60,000 nt of DNA from Strigamia acuminata (lineage: Eukaryota; Arthropoda; Chilopoda; Geophilomorpha; Linotaeniidae): the NCBI GenBank assembly GCA_949358305.1, contig OX442315.1, positions 14,970,427 through 15,030,426 of the forward strand. The letters run 5' to 3'. Each line of letters begins with the position of its first letter. Within the stretch, counting starts at the first letter, position 1. The position numbers and the translations under genes are program-made. Shown here piece by piece: positions 1 to 11,050 of the stretch. The notes beneath the pieces were generated by a model. The model was not told the DNA's origin. It saw only the letters and a list, made by a program, of their open reading frames with translations, and searched no databases.

Positions 1-66
1 ACCTGTTAAATGAATAATCCCATATATAAGTAAGGAGACAGAAGAATCCACATCACCTTTTGTACA

Positions 67-539
67 CAGGGCCGTCTTAACACTTTTCGGCGTCCTGGGC
101 TTAAATAAATCAGGCGCCCTTGTCCCAATAAAAAAAATTATTTTTACCGTTACAATTTCACAGGCCCCTTCTTAGGATATACTTGTAGTGCACCCGTGTT
201 TTTTGGGCATGTTGGCTCCCCACTCCCGCCTCCCTCCAAAAGAAGTACCCGTAAGCATTTTTGTGAAAAATAAATTCGAACCAAAAACTGCCTTTTTGGA
301 TCTGAAAATGCATTTTCGGAACTAAAAATGTATCATTATGGGAAAAAAATGCCACCCGGGGTGGCACTCCCTGACCTGTGGTGCCCGTGTGTTATACACA
401 CCATCAACAATGTGTAGGAACGGGCCTACAAGTTCAGCTTATATTTGAACACTCATGAAGACTCTTTGTAGGAGGCGCTCCTCTCTGCCTGGCGCCCCTC
501 GGCTGCAGCCCAGTTAGCCCAATGGTAAAGATGGGCCTG
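67..539. mobile_element. Non-autonomous hAT-like MITE, 473 bp
   Basis: The left end reads CAGGGCCGTCTTAAC and the right end, reverse-complemented, CAGGCCCATCTTTACC, giving imperfect terminal inverted repeats of about 15 bp that start CAGG. An exact 8-bp duplication, TTTGTACA, flanks it (59-66 and 540-547). Copy B of the duplication lacks the insertion. An 8-bp TSD with CAGG ends is typical of hAT elements. No transposase is encoded. Confidence 0.8.
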
Positions 540-763
540 TTTGTACACATTCCATGGGGTGGGAAAAGATATTTAGATGATGAACTGTGAGTGTTTGGAT
601 GGACGCCGCGTGGTCAGGAGAGGGCCACGGGACGGTGGACACAACACACACGATGAAATACAACAAAGACACAGTTTTAGTTATTGAATAGCTTTATTGT
701 TGTCTAGGGGTATGAATGCTGTCTCAGGTGTATTTCTCAATGCGATGACTGCATTGAAGCCAT

Positions 764-918
764 TAGGGCTGGACTGGGAATAAATTTATGGCCGGGAAAT
801 CTGGGTGTCCGGGCCACAATTAATGAAGCCAGGACAGGCTACAGCCGGCTGCGACAGGCCACAGCAGCCACGGGTCACCGGGAAACTCCCGGTAGCCCGC
901 CGGGCCAGTCCAGCACTG
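764..918 (+). mobile_element. 155-bp hAT-like MITE, copy 1
   Basis: A GC-rich 155-bp insertion with terminal inverted repeats around GGGCTGGACTGG / CCAGTCCAGCACTG, flanked by exact 8-bp duplications GAAGCCAT (756-763 and 919-926). An equally long copy lies in opposite orientation at 34416-34570 with its own 8-bp TSD. This copy starts with T where the other end has C. It is non-coding. Confidence 0.85.
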
Positions 919-939
919 GAAGCCATCCCTATCAAGCCC

Positions 940-1255
940 GCGACGTAATCGGACGCTCAGGTCCCAGCGGGCGACAGGGTCGCCACACCAATCATTCGGG
1001 TCGTCATCGTCGCCAGCATGGAAGAGACAGTCGGGAAGCGACCGTTCACCATGCTGTCGAGACAAGAACTCTCTTGGGCTTCTGCGAGGTCCACCACTTC
1101 CGGAAGGACATTTCCAGGTCCCGATTGGTAGAACTAACGGCCCGCAGCTCCACCTGGTTGCAGAGGACCGCAACAGGCTGCGCGAGAAACACATGAGGCG
1201 CGAGAGCTGCACTAAGTACCTTCTATCGCAGGTGAGCGATCAGCCTGCGGGGGCA
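940..1255 (+). other. GC-rich conserved segment, possibly an exon or repeat remnant (copy A)
   Basis: GC-rich stretch shared with 5690-5995. In one frame both copies can be read as a basic, partly helical peptide (around HLVAEDRNRLREKHMRRES in A) followed by a GTGAGC/GTGAGG donor-like site. The rest of the segment is not open in a shared frame. I do not recognise a domain. It could be an upstream exon of the MATH genes or an old repeat. Confidence 0.25.
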
Positions 1256-1392
1256 GCTGGTCACAGAACTATTGAAATTTATAACCACTTGCAGTTTAGA
1301 TAATTACCTGTTTCTGTTCACGAGTGCAATGAACAGAAACAGGTGATAATGTTAAGTGCAAGAATTTTTAAGTTTAGTAGTAAAGTAGTAAA

Positions 1393-1916
1393 GGGGCCGT
1401 CCATAAATTACGTAACGCTGATTTTTCAATTTTTAGACCCCCTCCACCCCCCTTTGTAACAAGGTCGTAACAAATCCACAAACCGGCCCCCTAGAATATT
1501 ACGTAACAAAACTTACCACCTCCCCCCCCCCAAAAAAAAAAATTTTTGATACCGGTACAAGCTTTATAACACAAAATTTTACAAAATTTAAAATTTTTTA
1601 CAAATATTTTCAAAAAATTTCAAAAATGTAAAAAAAAATTTCTAAAATGTAAAAAAAAATTTCTAAAATGTAAAAAAAAATTTCTAAAATGTAAAAAAAA
1701 ATTTCTAAAATGTAAACAAAATTTTCAAAAATTAAAGATGAATGACAAAAATTTAAAATTTACAATAATAATAAATTGAAACAATAAAAGTAAAATTTTC
1801 ACTTTTTGTTACGTAACATTATTAAGAACTCCCCCCCCTCCCCATCGTAACAACTCGTTACAAATTTTGAAACTCCCTCCCCCCCTCCAGGCGTTACGTA
1901 ATTTATGGACGGCCCC
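1393..1916. mobile_element. MITE with 25-bp inverted repeats, 524 bp
   Basis: The left end starts GGGGCCGTCCATAAATTACG and the right end is its inverted complement, matching for about 25 bp (1393-1417 and 1892-1916). AAA flanks both sides (1390-1392, 1917-1919) and copy B has the uninterrupted site, which suggests a 3-bp TSD. The interior is AT-rich and contains a roughly 20-bp unit (TTTCTAAAATGTAAAAAAAA) repeated about four times near 1620-1720. No coding capacity. A decayed piece of a related element lies at about 4448-4530. Confidence 0.8.
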
Positions 1917-2386
1917 AAAGTAGAATCTTGCCATTAAATCTGCTGAGAAAAATACCTGTATGTTGCGGAAATAAACAAGATATAAAAAACTATAACAAAA
2001 TTCATGTTTCTTTATTTCTTTTCTATTACTGCAGGTGGTTTAAACTTAAGTTTAAATATTTGTGTTAAAATACTGTAATGCGTAGCCACATCATTGCGCC
2101 ATATATCCGGTGCCGTCGTGAGACAGTGCTGCTCGCCATATGTCACCTCGAACACCTAAGATTGGTTTCTTCATCCGAAACACAGCAAAAGAAAAAATTA
2201 AAAAAGTTATTTATTTATCTATTTATCAATTCAATTAATATTGCCTCATTTCTTATTCGTGATACAGACGAACGACGTGTTTTAAATTCCGGTTACCTTG
2301 TTCTGCTAAGGTAAAAAAAACTTCGAAGGAGCTCATTTACGACTAAATTGTAATTGATTTTACGTTTCTAATTCCAGGGCGAAGAA

Positions 2387-3531
2387 ATGTTACACGAAAT
2401 CAAATCCGAAACATTCAGTGTCGAGTTGTCCCAGCAACAGATCAAACAAGTTGTAAGAGAATTTCGCGATGACGCGCACTCCTTGTTTAATCAGCGAGCA
2501 AGAGCAAGAGAAAGTAAATATTTAAATATATTTTTTAATACATTTTATTTGCACCATATTTGACCTTTCTCTCTTTTTTTTTTTAAATTTTAGTTGCCAA
2601 TTCGCCGGCCATTAACGCACTCACAAATCTGATTGACGACGCCATTGACAACATCAGAAACATTTTTCAAGAATTATTAATTCGAATCGGTAATTTCATT
2701 TTACCACAAACGGGAAATAATTGCTTTTCAATTTCTTATTTTCTTTGTGACATGAAAAAAGGCGAAACTTTGACCGAAAACGGGAAAAATTACGAAACAT
2801 TGCCGGAAAACGATGAAAATTACGAAACATTGCCTGAAAATGAAGAAAATGACGAAACATTGCCTGAATTCGAAGAAAATGACGAAACAATGCCTGAATT
2901 CGAAGAAAATAACGAAACGTTGTCCGAAACTGGAGAAAATGACGACAATTTGACCAAAAACGAGGAAAATGACGGCGCTTTGGCCGAAAACTGGATTAAC
3001 GAAGAACCGATGAACGTGAAAACGATGAACGAGGACCCCTTGAACGCAAACACGAAAAGCGTTATAAAATATTCACGTCAACACGTGAACGAATGCGTCA
3101 CTTTTATTTGGAAAATTGAGGATTTTTCGCGTATTAAACGCGAGGCTAAACATGACCAAAAATTCGTCCTGTTTAGCGAGCCTTTTTTCAGTGAGGGTTA
3201 TCACACATGTTTGATAATCGGTCCCAACGGCGTAGGGGCCGCCAAGGAGAAGTATTTGTCGGCCTACTTCCAGGTCATGGAGGGTCCCAAGGATGGGAAT
3301 CTGAAATGGCCATGTAAATTTAATTTAAATTTAACTTTGGTTGACCAACTTAATAATAAAAATCATTATTATTATTCGTTGCCGGCTAAGAGAAGCGTAA
3401 TTTACAAGCCGGCTGTTCCGGGAAGTACTTTTTGTCGTGGGGAACGATATTTCTTTCCGTTCAATAGGATGACCGAAGAATATTTATTCAATGATTGTAT
3501 CATTTTAAGAATGGATGTTGTTTTTATTTGA
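2387..3531 (+). CDS. MATH (TRAF-homology) domain protein, copy A, three visible exons
   Basis: Three exons join in phase: 2378-2513 (first ATG 2387), 2594-2689 and 2762-3531, with introns bounded by GT and AG. The acceptor at 2761 restores the frame exactly. About 330 codons from that ATG. Exons 1-2 are helical (around QQIKQVVREF and NLIDDAIDNI). Exon 3 opens with an acidic linker of decapeptide repeats of the ETLPENEEND type, then a MATH domain over roughly the last 145 residues (FIWKIEDFS, KWPCKFNLNLTLVDQ, FFPFNRM, NDCIILRMDV). MATH domains bind peptide motifs in receptors or ubiquitination substrates. The exon may continue 5' of 2378, because it is open up to the acceptor and the sister gene at 8022 has a RING-coding 5' part; that part of copy A would lie outside the window. 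Cytoplasmic, as no signal peptide is seen. Confidence 0.8.
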
Positions 3532-3815
3532 AAAGTCGTATTTATTTATTTGATGTATGTTTTCAGATCGTTTTAAAAATTAAACGATGTAAAATGTGAT
3601 TATTGGATCATTAAATTACTTTGGTTATTTTTCATCTCATAAATTAATTACACAGAAAACATGAAGAATTCTTTATTTTTGTTTCGGTAATGACGCTCGA
3701 CGTGTTTCATTAGTTTACCAGGAGGTGGCCTCGCTTGTCATTGTGCCGAGTTTCGGACGTGAGTTTTCGTTTAATTCCATCGTCATTTTTTGTTGTTTTT
3801 CCGTTTGTGTTAAAA

Positions 3816-3832
3816 ATGATCACATGTAATAG
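3816..3832 (+). CDS. Orphan first exon of a RING gene (start of gene B)
   Basis: ATGATCACATGTAATAG followed by the donor GTGAG is identical to exon 1 of the RING-MATH gene at 8022. It encodes the first zinc-ligand cysteine of the RING (MITC). In the gene at 8022 the rest of the RING follows after a short intron. Here homology stops inside that intron and unrelated repeated DNA follows, so the second RING exon is missing. It probably marks the old 5' end of the MATH gene at 6616. Confidence 0.6.
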
Positions 3833-3916
3833 GTGAGTATTGGTTTAAAATAGATAATTTTACGAGATATTGGTTGAAATTTGGAATTTTTCATCCGAAA
3901 TTTAATTGTGTTCGTG

Positions 3917-4104
3917 GTATTACGATTGCCCGAATTATTCGGATTCGCCTTGCATATTTGCAAATTTATTATTATTTGAGGAAATAATTATTTCACCGTT
4001 ATGTTCATCGCCATCGTCGATCAAGACCGATACGACGACGCCCATCGCAGAGAAGGCTTGAGCGCCATGCAAATTCATATAATTTTCCTATTTTTACTAA
4101 TATT
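3917..4104. repeat. Direct repeat R1, about 190 bp (first copy)
   Basis: A segment from GATTGCCCGAATTATTCGG to CAAATTCATATAATTT recurs in the same orientation at 4888-5078 with scattered substitutions. It sits where the RING exon should be. I do not recognise it; it may be a small dispersed repeat or a local duplication. Confidence 0.6.
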
Positions 4105-4447
4105 CATTATTTATTTAGTACTTGTGTAACGTTTAGTGTTAAGAAGTTAATTTTATCATTTGTTGTTAAGAAACTAGTATTTAAATTATTCAAAGTTAAG
4201 AATATAGGAGTTTTGTTATTTTTGAGAAATATTGCTCTCATCATTAATATTTCGCACATTCAGAATTGATAAGTCTGGATTGAGCAACCCCGATTGTGAT
4301 TTTGTTTTAGATAGTTATAATTCAGGGTCACAAAAACATCATTTATTTCCAGTAAAAAGGAAAGTTTTCCAACGCATTGTAAAGTTAAAAGTATTGCACT
4401 AATTTGACCATTTTTTGTTCTAGTTATTATATAATAAGTTTTACACC

Positions 4448-4530
4448 TGTAACAAGGTCGTAACAAATCCGCACACCCCTCCCCCCCTAAAATTACGTAA
4501 CAAAACTAATCACCCCCCCTCAAATTTGTA
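4448..4530. repeat. Decayed fragment of the 1393-1916 MITE family
   Basis: AACAAGGTCGTAACAAATCC, then a C-rich run and ATTACGTAACAAAACT, match the interior of the MITE at 1393. No intact terminal repeat is visible. The rest of 4105-4887 is AT-rich with no gene I can support. Confidence 0.5.
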
Positions 4531-4887
4531 TATATAATACAAATTCAACTGACAAAAATAATTGACATCTGGTTTCAGAAAGAACGAACCTTTGTGTTTT
4601 ACGATTTTGCTGCATCGATGGCTATAATAAAACGTAAAACGTTCTTTGTTAAACCAGAAATTTAATCGCATAAATTTTTAATAACGTAAACCACAAATTT
4701 CCAAATGGCAGTGCAACCTGTATTTGCTTCCGCAGTTCCGCATGCATAACTCGACCTTGATTACTCTTAAAAGTCGTTAGACAATTTACCTTTCTTAAAA
4801 GGACAGGAAAAGATCATGTTTTTATTGTTTTTTTCATAATGTTTTTTCAGAAAACAATTTTATATCAAATAAAAAAGAATATTATTA

Positions 4888-5078
4888 GTATTGCGATTGC
4901 CCGAATTATTCGGATTCTCCTCGCATATTTGCTAATTTATTATTATTTGAGAGAATAATGACTTCATCATTATTTTCACCGCCATCGTCGATCAAGACCG
5001 ATATAACGACGCCCGTCGCAGAGAAGGCATCAGTGCCGTGCAAATTCATATAATTTCTATATTTTTATTAATATTCTG
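4888..5078. repeat. Direct repeat R1 (second copy)
   Basis: Same-orientation partner of 3917-4104, with a few small indels. Together they bracket 0.8 kb of AT-rich DNA. The following 5079-5308 holds nothing I can identify. Confidence 0.6.
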
Positions 5079-5689
5079 TGACCCGCTTGGCCACCCATGG
5101 TGACCTGCGTCACTCCAGACACTGCATAATGATCCTAATTACATGCATGATTTGTCCTTTATTTATTGTATAGGTCACATAACATTGTGACTAGTTTACT
5201 TTATAGGAGTAATTTGTTTTGCTTTTATTAAACACTTGCTTCTTGTGTTTTAGACTATCGTAAATGTAATGTTGTGCTAATTTCAGCCTGGTCCATAACA
5301 CAACAAACTGTCAAATGAATAATCCCATATACAAGTAAGGAGACAGAAGAATCCACATCACCTTTTGCACATATTCCATGGGGTGGGAAAGGATATTTAG
5401 ATGATGAACTGTGAGTGTTTGGACGGACGCCACGTGGTCAGGGGATGGCCACGGGACGCTGGAAACAACACACACGATGAAATACAACAAAGACACAGTT
5501 TTAGTTATTGAATAGCTTTATTGTTGTTTAGGGGTATGAATGGTGTCTCAGGTGTATTTCCCAATGCGATGGCTGCAAAGCAGCCATTCCTGACAAGGCT
5601 GCGTGGCACGGCGGCCATTGGCCGCATGACACGCGTGGTCGGGATAGCATGTTAGGACGTACGACGAACGTGACGTAATTGGACGATCA

Positions 5690-5995
5690 GGTCCCGGCGG
5701 GCGACAGAGTCCCCACACTACTCGATCGGGTTGTCATTGTCGCCAGCATGGACGAGACGGTCGGGAAGCGACCGTTCACCATGCTGTCGAGACAAGAACC
5801 CTCTTGGGCTTCTGCGAGACCCACCCCTTCCGGAAGGGCGCTTCCGGGACCTGATTGGTGGAACCAACGGCCGGCAGCTACACCTGGTTGCGGAGAACCG
5901 CAACAGGCTGCACGAGAAACACATGAGGCGCGAGAGCTGCACTAAGTGCCTAGTATTGCTGGTGAGGGATCAGCCTGTGCGGGCAGCTGGTCACA
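5690..5995 (+). other. GC-rich conserved segment (copy B)
   Basis: Counterpart of 940-1255. In the matching frame the basic peptide (around HLVAENRNRLHEKHMRRES) is kept with a few substitutions and is again followed by a GTGAGG donor-like site. Conservation of this reading between copies is suggestive only. Confidence 0.25.
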
Positions 5996-6615
5996 GAACT
6001 ATTCAAACTTATAAACACTTGCAGTTTAGATAATCACCTGTTTCTGTTCACGAGTGCAATGAACAAAAACAGGTGATAATCTGAAGTGCAAGTATTTTTA
6101 AGTTTAGTAGTAAAGTAGTAAAGTAGAATCCTGCCATTAAATCTGCAGAGAAAGATACCTGTATGTTGCTGAAATAAACAAGATATAAAAAACTATAACA
6201 AAATTCATGTTTCTTTATTTCTTTTCTATAACTGCAGGGGGTTTAAACTTAGGTTTAAATATCTGACAAGTGAGTTAAAATACTGTAATGCATAGTTCTC
6301 TTTGACTCCGCGTGAGTCAACCATCATTGCGTCATATATCCGGTGCCGTCATACGACAGCGCTGCTCGGCATGTCACCTCGAACACCTAAGGTTGGTTTC
6401 TTCATCCGAAACATGGAAAAACAAAAAATTAAAAAATTAATTTATTAATTTATTTATAAATTCAATTAGTATTGGCTCATTTCTTATTCGTGATACAGAC
6501 GAACAACGTGTTTTAAATTCCGGTCACCGTGACCTGCTAAGGTAAAAAACTTCGAATGAGTTCATTTGTGACTCAATTGTAATTAATTTTACGTTTCTAA
6601 TTCCAGGGCGAAGAA

Positions 6616-7730
6616 ATGTTACACGAAATCAAATCCGAACCATTCATTGTCGAGTTGTCCCAGCAACAGATCAAACAAGTTGTAAGAGAATTTCGCGATG
6701 ACGCGCACTCCTTGTTTAATCAGCGAGCAACAGAAAGTAAATACCAGTATATTCAATACATTTTTTAATACATTTTATTTGCACCATATTTGACCTTTCT
6801 TTCTTTTTTTTTTTAAATTTTAGTTGCCAATTCGCCGGCCATTAACGCACTCACAAATCTGATTGACGACGCCATTGACAACATCAAAAACATTTTTCAA
6901 GAATTATTAATTCGAATCGGTAATTTCATTTTACCACAAACGGGAAATAATTGCTTTTTAATTTCTTTTTTTTTTTTTACATGAAAAAAGGCGAAACTTT
7001 GACCGTAAACGGGAAAACTTACGAAACATTGCCGGAAAACGAAGAAAATTACGAAACATTGCCTGAAAATGAAGAAAACGACGAAACATTGCCTGAATTC
7101 GAAGAAAATGACGAAACGTTGTCCGAAACTGAAGACAATGACGACAATTTGACCAAAAATGAGGAAAATGACGGCTCTTTGGCCGAAAACTGGATTAACG
7201 AAGAACCGATGAACGTGAAAACGATAAACGAGGACCCCTTGAACGCAAACACGAAAAGCGTTATAAAATATTCACGTCAGGGCGTGAACGAATGCGTCAC
7301 TTTTATTTGGAAAATTGAAGATTTTTCGCGTATTAAACGCGAGGCTAAACATGACCAAAAATTCGTCCTGTTTAGCGAACCTTTTTTCAGTAAGGGTTAT
7401 CACACATGTTTGTTAATCGGTCCCAACGGCGTAGGGGCCGCCAAGGGGAAGTATTTGTCGGCCTACTTCCAGGTCATGGAGGGTCCCAAGGATGGGAATC
7501 TGAAATGGCCATGTAAATTTAATTTAAATTTAACTTTGGTTAACCAACTTAATAATAAAAATCATTATTATTATTCGTTGCCGGCTAAGAGAAGCGTGAT
7601 TTACAAGCCGGCTGTTCCGGGAAGTACGTTTTGTCGTGGGGAACGATATTTCTTTCCGTTTAATAGGATGACCGAAGAATATTTATTCAATGATTGTATC
7701 ATTTTAAGAATGGATGTTGTTTTTGTTTGA
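6616..7730 (+). CDS. MATH (TRAF-homology) domain protein, copy B, three visible exons
   Basis: Exons 6607-6736 (first ATG 6616), 6824-6919 and 6991-7730 join in phase with GT-AG introns, giving about 318 codons from that ATG. It is nearly identical to the copy at 2387: the same helical exons, the same acidic linker and the same MATH domain ending NDCIILRMDVVFV. The linker lacks one decapeptide relative to copy A, a clean in-frame repeat contraction. AATAAA occurs at about 7808; copy A has ATTAAA there. A RING exon probably once preceded it (orphan exon at 3816), so this may now be a RING-less MATH adaptor. Confidence 0.8.
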
Positions 7731-8021
7731 AAAGTCGTATTTATTTATTTGATGTATGTTTTCAGATCGTTTTAAGGATTAAACGATGTAAAATGTGATT
7801 ATTGGATCAATAAATTACTTTGGTTATTTTTCATCTCGTACATTAATTATAATTACACAGAAAACATGAAGAATTATTTATTTTTGTTTCGGTAATGACG
7901 CTCGACGGGTTTCATTAGTTTACCACGAGGTGGCCTCGCTTGTCATTGTGCCGAGTTTCGGACGTGAGTTTTCGTTTAATTCCATCGTCATTTTTTTGTT
8001 GTTTTTCCGTTTGTGTTAAAA

Positions 8022-10323
8022 ATGATCACATGTAATAGGTGAGAATTGATTTAGAATATATAATTTTACGAGATATTGGTTGAAAATTGGAATTTTTCAT
8101 CCGAAATTTAATTTCTTTTTACATTTTTGTTTGTAGTTGTTTATGGCTTGTCCACGATGTAATAAAATTGTGTTGCGGACACTCGTTCTGCAACACCTGC
8201 GTGTATGTGGAGAAGGGGAAAGCTATTTGCCCACTGGAAAAAATTCGAGTGCGTGTGGAAGAGGAAGTAAGTGAAGGAAAAAAAGATTAAATTCATTATT
8301 TTATTTGTTTATTTAATTATTTCCAGTTCAAAGAAGAAGACAACATGGACGTTGATGTCATTGATGTCAGAATCACTGACGAGGAGATGATGGAGGTTTT
8401 AAATGGTTTTCAGGGTATATATATTTATTAATTCATTAATTATCGAAAAGCTTCAAATTACGGCTCGGTTCATTAGGGGCCAGGTCCGTTTAACAAGAAA
8501 AAAGATAATAGATTTTAAAATTTAATTATTTTTTTGAATTTACCCATTACTCCTTCCACTCTTTCGTACTCAAAGAATCGAATCATTTTCATACATTTTT
8601 CTAAATTTTTTTTTGGCTTTTGGTCAAAAATGAATTTGGGTGAGTATGGGAATTTTTTAGGTTGGTACAGCAATAATGTAAAATTAAATTGTCGCAGTTT
8701 TCAGAGAGAAAGAAATTATTATTAATATATTTTTTATTTTTATTTTTTTTAGTTACGTCGTCTGACATTGAACAAGTCGTTGAAGATTTCCCAAAACAAA
8801 TTGATTTTAACGAAGATCAGATAGATGATAAAGTCCTCATCATTGATCAAGGTTTTTAAAATGATCGTATTATTCCGCTTTGGGAGCTTGCTCTAAAATC
8901 GTGAGTCCTACCAACGTATCTGATCTGGCAGTGCCGGATAAAACGGGCCCCAATTTTCCATCAGGAATTTGACTTTTATGGCATGCTATAAAAGGACCAG
9001 CCAATCAGATCTCTAGATCTAGTCAAACTCGCATTTTAGGGCATGCCATTCAAAGAAGGGTTATATCGCATGGTCGAACCTCGTAATAACGATGCTCAAC
9101 TGTATATATTTATTTCTTTAATTTTTTTTTTTTTAAATTATTTTTATTTTTAAAAATCTTTTTTTTTAATGAAATTGTGTTCAGATAGCTCGTCGCGGTC
9201 AGTTTGTTCAGAGACGTCGGTTTGTTTGCAGCTGTCAGCTGGTTCGGATGTTTATGTTTCGGATAATTCAGACTTGGAGAGGTCTGAGGGATCGTATTGC
9301 TCAGGTAGTCCAGCTCACCCTCGACCCGATACCGAATGCTCAGATAGTCCAGCTCACCCTCGACCCGATACCGAATGCTCCGAATACTATGAAGGAAATT
9401 GTAATCTATTTTTATTTTTAGTTATTGTTTTGTTTATTGAGTGTTTACTTTATACGTGCCCTGGTTTAATGTTCTTCACGTATTTATTTTATTTATTATT
9501 AATTTTTATGCTAAAAAGTAAATTTTTATGCTAAAAATTAAATTTTTAAGCTAAAAATTAAATTTTTAAGCTAAAAATTAAATTTTTAAGCTAAAAATTA
9601 AATTTTTAAGCTAAAATTTGGATTTTTAAGCTAAAATTTGGATTTTTATGCTTAAATTTCGATTTATAGCTAAAAATTGCATTTTTTAAAATTCAATTTG
9701 AACTATTGAAGGTAGAAATATTTATTTTGGTTATAAAATTAACTACCCCCGCTTTATTATTTCCCATTCTATAAAACTTTACGTAAATAATCAATAAACA
9801 CATACCTAAACCATTGCCTGAAAAAAATTTAAAAAAATTTTTTTCTCTCACAGATTGCCTGCTCAACCAAGCAATTAACGCTAATAATTCATTATTTATC
9901 GTAACACTCGAGGATTTTTCAATGAAACAGGAAAGCGCACGTCGCGGAGAAGACGACATATTATTCACCGAGCCCTTCGTGCACGAGGGCTACCATATGT
10001 GCGTATTGGTTTGTCCGTACGGGATCGGGCAAGCTTGGGGTAACCATTTGTCCATGTATTTTCAAATCGTAGAAGGGCCCGTTGACCGATTTTTAAAATG
10101 GCCGTGCAAGTTCCAAGTGCGGTTCACGTTGCGAGATCAATTTGATGGTCGGAACGATTTTCATTTCGATTTGGCGCCTGAGAAAAGCGTCATTTGTTCG
10201 CCTACAAAGCTCGGGCTGACATTTTCTCGAGGCGAGAAAAGATTTTTTCCTTTAAAGAATTTGGAGCCATTTTATTTGGTAAATGATTGCATCGCTTTGC
10301 AAATGGAAATTGTGTTTATTTAA
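8022..10323 (+). CDS. RING finger - acidic linker - MATH protein, six exons
   Basis: Exons 8022-8038, 8137-8266, 8327-8414, 8753-8851, 9185-9400 and 9854-10323 join in phase to a 339-residue protein; every junction is GT-AG. Residues 1-40 form a RING-type zinc finger (C4, C7, C18/C19, H21, C24, C27, C37), but the last position is Glu in CPLE instead of the usual CPxC, so the eighth ligand is missing. Residues about 50-110 are acidic. Residues about 111-183 are Ser/Cys-rich with a 13-residue direct repeat (SPAHPRPDTECSD). Residues 184-339 are a MATH domain (VTLEDFS, KWPCKFQVRFTLRDQ, FFPLKNL, NDCIALQMEI). A RING plus MATH suggests a TRAF-like or E3 ubiquitin-ligase role in the cytoplasm; this is inference. 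AATAAA lies near 10686. Confidence 0.8.
9500..9685. repeat. Intronic tandem repeat, about 20-bp unit
   Basis: Seven or more copies of TAAGCTAAAAATTAAATTTT with drift, inside intron 5 of the RING-MATH gene. AT-rich microsatellite-like expansion. Confidence 0.85.
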
Positions 10324-11050
10324 ATTATTATTATTTATTATTATGTAATTTTTGTTGTTGTTCTTGTTAATTTATTTAGTTTTTTTTTCAGTTTATGTTG
10401 ACAGCATTTCTTCTCTCATTTTTGCATCTGCCATAATCATTTTTTGTTATTGTTTATTTGTCTCGTTTTTTAAAAATATTTTGTTTTTAGTAAATCAAGG
10501 ACTGAATTGCTGGTTTGTGAGAAAACAAATATTTTCTCATTTTGCTGGTGGTGTGTACAAGTAGATATGTATTTACATTTCGGGTGAATCAATTTTTTTT
10601 ATTTCTTTGAAAGAAAAAGAAGAAGAAAAAAATTGTTTCTTAAAAAATTTATGTCTTTCAGATATTTATATTGTTTTTTTGTTGGAATAAATATTTTATT
10701 ATTTTAAATTCGACGTGCGATGAATTTTATTCCAATAAATGAAGAACAATGTGATTCTAAGCCACTGTATTGGTTTGATATTGGTTAAATAAATTTATTA
10801 TTTCTTCAAAAGAATCAAAATACAACAAAGTTCAGGTCGGATTTTGGCAGCCATTACCGCACGACGGCGCATGTCCAAAACAATCCGAAATCGTTTCCAA
10901 TTTTTTAAAACAATTTTCTAATTTAATATGTGTATAAAACCTTTAAATAATCACAATAAAATTTTTTAAAAGATATTTTTGTTTATTTTCTATCAAATTA
11001 CGTAGCTATAACTATTAAACTATACTAGAAATAGAAACTATACAAGACAA
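10324..11050. other. Intergenic, no gene seen
   Basis: AT-rich DNA with the polyadenylation region of the RING-MATH gene (AATAAA near 10686) and a purine-rich GAAGAAG tract near 10612. It separates the MATH cluster from the BTB array. Confidence 0.5.

Larger units (their letters stand above)
1..3916. repeat. Segmental duplication, copy A (left edge outside the window)
   Basis: This segment is colinear with about 5309-8110 (copy B): the same leader starting AATGAATAATCCCATAT, the same MATH gene and the same downstream exon 1. The copies differ by insertions unique to A (a 473-bp MITE at 67, a 155-bp MITE at 764, a 524-bp MITE at 1393), which B uses as the empty site. Homology ends near 3905-3916, inside the intron after the 3816 exon, where copy A changes to unrelated sequence. 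Confidence 0.85.
5309..8110. repeat. Segmental duplication, copy B
   Basis: Tandem copy of 1-3916 lacking the three MITEs of copy A. It continues past the MATH gene into exon 1 and intron 1 of the RING-MATH gene at 8022, where homology to copy A ends at about 8110. Confidence 0.85.

Noticed and set aside
481-539. tRNA-like stretch (CAGTTAGCCCAATGGTAAAG)
   Set aside because: No cloverleaf or A/B box pair; it is the inverted terminal end of the 473-bp MITE.
2078-2314. Open frame of 78 codons upstream of MATH gene A
   Set aside because: Not conserved in copy B in the same frame and ends in a run-on intron-like region; a candidate exon in another frame is broken by a stop in copy B.
5718-5942. 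Minus-strand frame MQLSRLMCFS, present in both duplication copies
   Set aside because: Frame quality differs between copies and it overlaps the better-conserved plus-strand reading; no recognisable domain on either strand.
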